A stretch of 8,302 nt of DNA from assembly GCA_900763175.1 (NCBI GenBank), contig CAAFJI010000165.1, positions 1-8,302 on the forward strand. The letters run 5' to 3'. Below are positions 6,593 to 8,302 of the stretch, piece by piece. The DNA is from Lachnospiraceae bacterium (GTDB lineage Bacteria; Bacillota; Clostridia; Lachnospirales; Lachnospiraceae). The notes below the pieces were generated by a model. It had not been told where the DNA came from. It ran no database searches and saw only the letters and a list, made by a program, of their open reading frames with translations. A program made the translations under genes and the position numbers. Positions within the stretch are counted from its first letter, which is position 1. Each line of letters opens with the position of its first letter.

Positions 6593-6633
6593 CACCAAAA
6601 GCACCGACGCCGAAACCGCTGGTGCTTTTGGTG
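6593..6633 (+). terminator. Rho-independent terminator after the secreted-protein gene
   Basis: A perfect 13-bp inverted repeat, CACCAAAAGCACC (6593-6605) and GGTGCTTTTGGTG (6621-6633), with a 15-nt loop, begins 18 nt after the stop codon. A TTTT run lies within the 3' arm rather than after it, so the GC-rich inner stem plus TTTT (6626-6629) can serve as the terminator. The AAAA in the other arm means it may also work on the opposite strand. It separates the cyclase gene from upstream transcription. Confidence 0.8.
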
Positions 6634-6664
6634 TCTAAACACATCTCAAAATCCTCCATTTATC

Positions 6665-6693
6665 TGGAAACATCAGACAGACTATGGTATATT
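6665..6693 (+). promoter_or_regulatory. Candidate promoter of the diguanylate cyclase gene
   Basis: TGGAAA (6665-6670, 4 of 6 matches to the -35) and TATATT (6688-6693, 5 of 6 to the -10) are 17 nt apart and lie just downstream of the terminator. Transcription from near 6700 would put repeat copy B inside a ~60-nt leader. GATAAT at 6694-6699 is an alternative -10 but has no good -35. Confidence 0.4.
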
Positions 6694-6708
6694 GATAATG
6701 GAGAAAAA

Positions 6709-6745
6709 AGAGCAGCTTGCAGAAAGCATTTTCCAAACACGCTCT
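6709..6745 (+). repeat. Structured repeat element, copy B
   Basis: A 37-nt element sharing AGAGC, then GCTTGCAGAAAGCATTTT, then AAACACGCTCT with copy A at 5280-5324. It differs by lacking 8 nt and by CC in place of TT. The ends AGAGC (6709-6713) and GCTCT (6741-6745) can pair, and GCTT/AAGC inside can form a small hairpin. It ends 14 nt before the cyclase ATG and immediately before its ribosome binding site (AAGGGA, 6746-6751), so folding could affect translation. Confidence 0.7.
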
Positions 6746-6759
6746 AAGGGACATGAAAA

Positions 6760-8262
6760 ATGGATGAAGAAAAAAACAGGAAAAGTAAAAAAAGACTGAA
6801 GATTGTCTGTCTGCTGGTGCTGATCGTTATATTGGCCATGATTCTGGAAGCTGGTATTCTGATTAATATAAACACCAGAAATGTCAACAAGACCTCTCTG
6901 GTTTTGCTAAATCAGGCAATCAATATTATAGAGAAAAATCAGAAGAATGAAGCGGATATGATAGAATCCCTGAAAGAGGACTATATCATCCGTGCGAAGA
7001 CTGTGTCTTATATCCTTGATGCCAAGCCGGAAGCAGAGTATGACGAAGAGGAATTGCAGAAAATAGCAGATCTGATGGGAATTGACGAGATTCACCTGTT
7101 TAATGAAACAGGAACCATATACAGCGGCACTGTGCCAAAATATTATGGTTACAGCTTTGATTCCGGGGAACAGATAGCATATTTTAAACCAATGCTGGAG
7201 AACAGGACACTGACTATGTGTCAGGATGTAACACCCAATACCTCGGAAGGCAAGAAAATGATGTATGCCATCACCTGGAATGAGGCCGGAGACAAGATGG
7301 TCCAGGTAGGAATCAAGCCGGTACGACTTCTTGCGGAAGTAAAGCAAAATGAAGTGTCGAGCGTCGTAAGCGATATGCCAGTGTATGAAGGTATCTGCAT
7401 TTACGTGGCAGATCAGAAAACCGGCTTGATCAAAGGTGCCACAGATCCTTCTCAGAATGGTAAAACTCTGGATGAAGCAGGAATTTCCCTGAAGAAGCTG
7501 ACTGAGGGGGAAACGGTTCGGAATTCCATTTGGATTAACGGAGAACAGTATAGCTACATTTTCAAAAAAGCCGGCAATTATGTGGTGGGAGTTACCTTTG
7601 CCATAGCTTCTGATAATGAGAAAAATCTTATTCTGATGCTGGTTATGGCAATCTATTTATGTGTTGCCGCCGGAGTGATTCTTTTCATGGTATTCCGTGT
7701 TTTAAAAGCCAACCAGAGAGTGGAAAGCGAAAGACGCAAGAAGGAAAAACTGCTTCAGGTTTCCAATACCGATCAGCTTACTGGCTGTTTCAACCGAAGA
7801 GCTTATGAAAACGATATTTCCACTCTTTCCCAGGAAAAGGAGTTTATCTGTATTTCCATGGACGTAAATGGTCTGAAAATTGTAAATGACAGCCTTGGAC
7901 ATGGAGCCGGGGATGAACTTCTTCAGGGTGCAGCACTTTGCATGAAGGAGAGCTTTGGTGGCTGTGGAAAGGTGTACCGTGTTGGAGGAGACGAGTTTAT
8001 TATCCTTGTATTTACGGATGACAGGCAATTTGAAAAAATGCTGAAAGAATTTGAGGAGCGGGTAAAAAAATGGTCAGGCAGGCTGGTGAAATCGATGACT
8101 GTTTCCTGTGGCTGTGTTTCCAGCCGGGAATTGCCCTGGGAGGAAATAGAAGAGCTCGTACGTCTGGCCGATATGCGTATGTATGAGAAAAAGGTTATGT
8201 ATTACAGGGAAAACGGAGTAGACATAAACGGACAGCCTTTCCCCCCTTCTGAAGAAACATAA
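6760..8262 (+). CDS. Membrane-bound diguanylate cyclase with Cache-like sensor domain
   Basis: 500 residues; ATG 6760 follows AAGGGA with 8-nt spacing, while the nearby ATG 6753 stops after four codons. A basic N-terminus precedes membrane helix 1 (about 13-34). Residues 35-288 form an extracytoplasmic sensor whose size and order (long helix, then a strand-rich part around IDEIHLFNETGTIYSG) suit a double Cache domain. Membrane helix 2 spans about 289-312, followed by a short charged coiled linker. The GGDEF domain (about 336-490) has NTDQLTGCFNRRAYE, metal ligand D368 in DVNGLKIVNDSLGHGAGD, the intact signature GGDEF (409-413) and the closing LADMRMYEKK. It should make c-di-GMP from two GTP. 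The position of the RxxD inhibitory site reads GGCG, so product feedback at the primary I-site is probably missing. The ligand is unknown. Confidence 0.96.
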   Translation: MDEEKNRKSKKRLKIVCLLVLIVILAMILEAGILININTRNVNKTSLVLLNQAINIIEKNQKNEADMIESLKEDYIIRAKTVSYILDAKPEAEYDEEELQKIADLMGIDEIHLFNETGTIYSGTVPKYYGYSFDSGEQIAYFKPMLENRTLTMCQDVTPNTSEGKKMMYAITWNEAGDKMVQVGIKPVRLLAEVKQNEVSSVVSDMPVYEGICIYVADQKTGLIKGATDPSQNGKTLDEAGISLKKLTEGETVRNSIWINGEQYSYIFKKAGNYVVGVTFAIASDNEKNLILMLVMAIYLCVAAGVILFMVFRVLKANQRVESERRKKEKLLQVSNTDQLTGCFNRRAYENDISTLSQEKEFICISMDVNGLKIVNDSLGHGAGDELLQGAALCMKESFGGCGKVYRVGGDEFIILVFTDDRQFEKMLKEFEERVKKWSGRLVKSMTVSCGCVSSRELPWEEIEELVRLADMRMYEKKVMYYRENGVDINGQPFPPSEET

Positions 8263-8302
8263 GCGAAGAATAGAAATACTTATCAATAGAAAACAGGCGG
8301 GG
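8263..8302. other. Window end, no gene resolved
   Basis: Forty nt after the cyclase stop, AT-rich then ending in AGGCGGGG. I see no terminator hairpin. The terminal purine-rich tract could be the ribosome binding site of a gene beyond the window, but that cannot be judged here. Confidence 0.3.

Noticed and set aside
6634..6759. c-di-GMP riboswitch in front of the diguanylate cyclase
   Set aside because: I see no GEMM-type conserved core or tetraloop-receptor pattern, and the leader from the candidate promoter is only about 60 nt.

Overview
The window looks like a chromosomal piece of a gut-type Clostridia (Firmicutes), most likely Lachnospiraceae. This is inferred from strong AGGAG-type ribosome binding sites, moderate-to-low GC, all genes on one strand, a LemA/DUF3137 pair, BspA-like leucine-rich repeats behind a Thr/Pro/Glu linker, a PPC-FnIII secreted protein and a Cache-GGDEF protein. 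No rRNA, tRNA, CRISPR array, transposase or phage gene is visible.

Layout, all on the + strand. (1) 79-216: a possible 45-codon ORF with a TTG start. (2) 262-1158 and 1262-1759: a membrane protein resembling DUF3137, then a small LemA-family protein; these families often occur together. (3) 1853-5281: the centrepiece, one 1142-residue polypeptide. It joins a zinc ribbon, a complete ECF-type sigma factor (regions 2 and 4), a Gly/Lys/Ala octapeptide-repeat linker, one glycine-rich transmembrane helix, an acidic Thr/Pro/Glu stalk, a BspA-like LRR domain and a ~390-residue C-terminal region I cannot assign. A good sigma-A-like promoter lies just upstream. (4) 5381-6574: a secreted protein with two PPC-like beta domains, a Thr/Pro linker and a very basic FnIII domain, followed by a 13-bp terminator hairpin. 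(5) 6760-8262: a membrane diguanylate cyclase with a Cache-like outer sensor domain and an intact GGDEF motif but no RxxD inhibitory site.

A structured ~40-nt repeat occurs twice, just ahead of genes 4 and 5. Copy A begins inside the stop codon of the sigma-fusion gene; copy B ends 14 nt before the cyclase start. It could be a shared leader element or a dispersed genomic repeat.

Taken together, the right-hand three genes read as a surface-sensing and surface-remodelling locus: a one-protein transmembrane transcription factor, a secreted wall- or matrix-type protein, and a c-di-GMP synthase reading an external signal. That joint role is inference. The domain calls for the sigma fusion and the cyclase rest on clear motifs.
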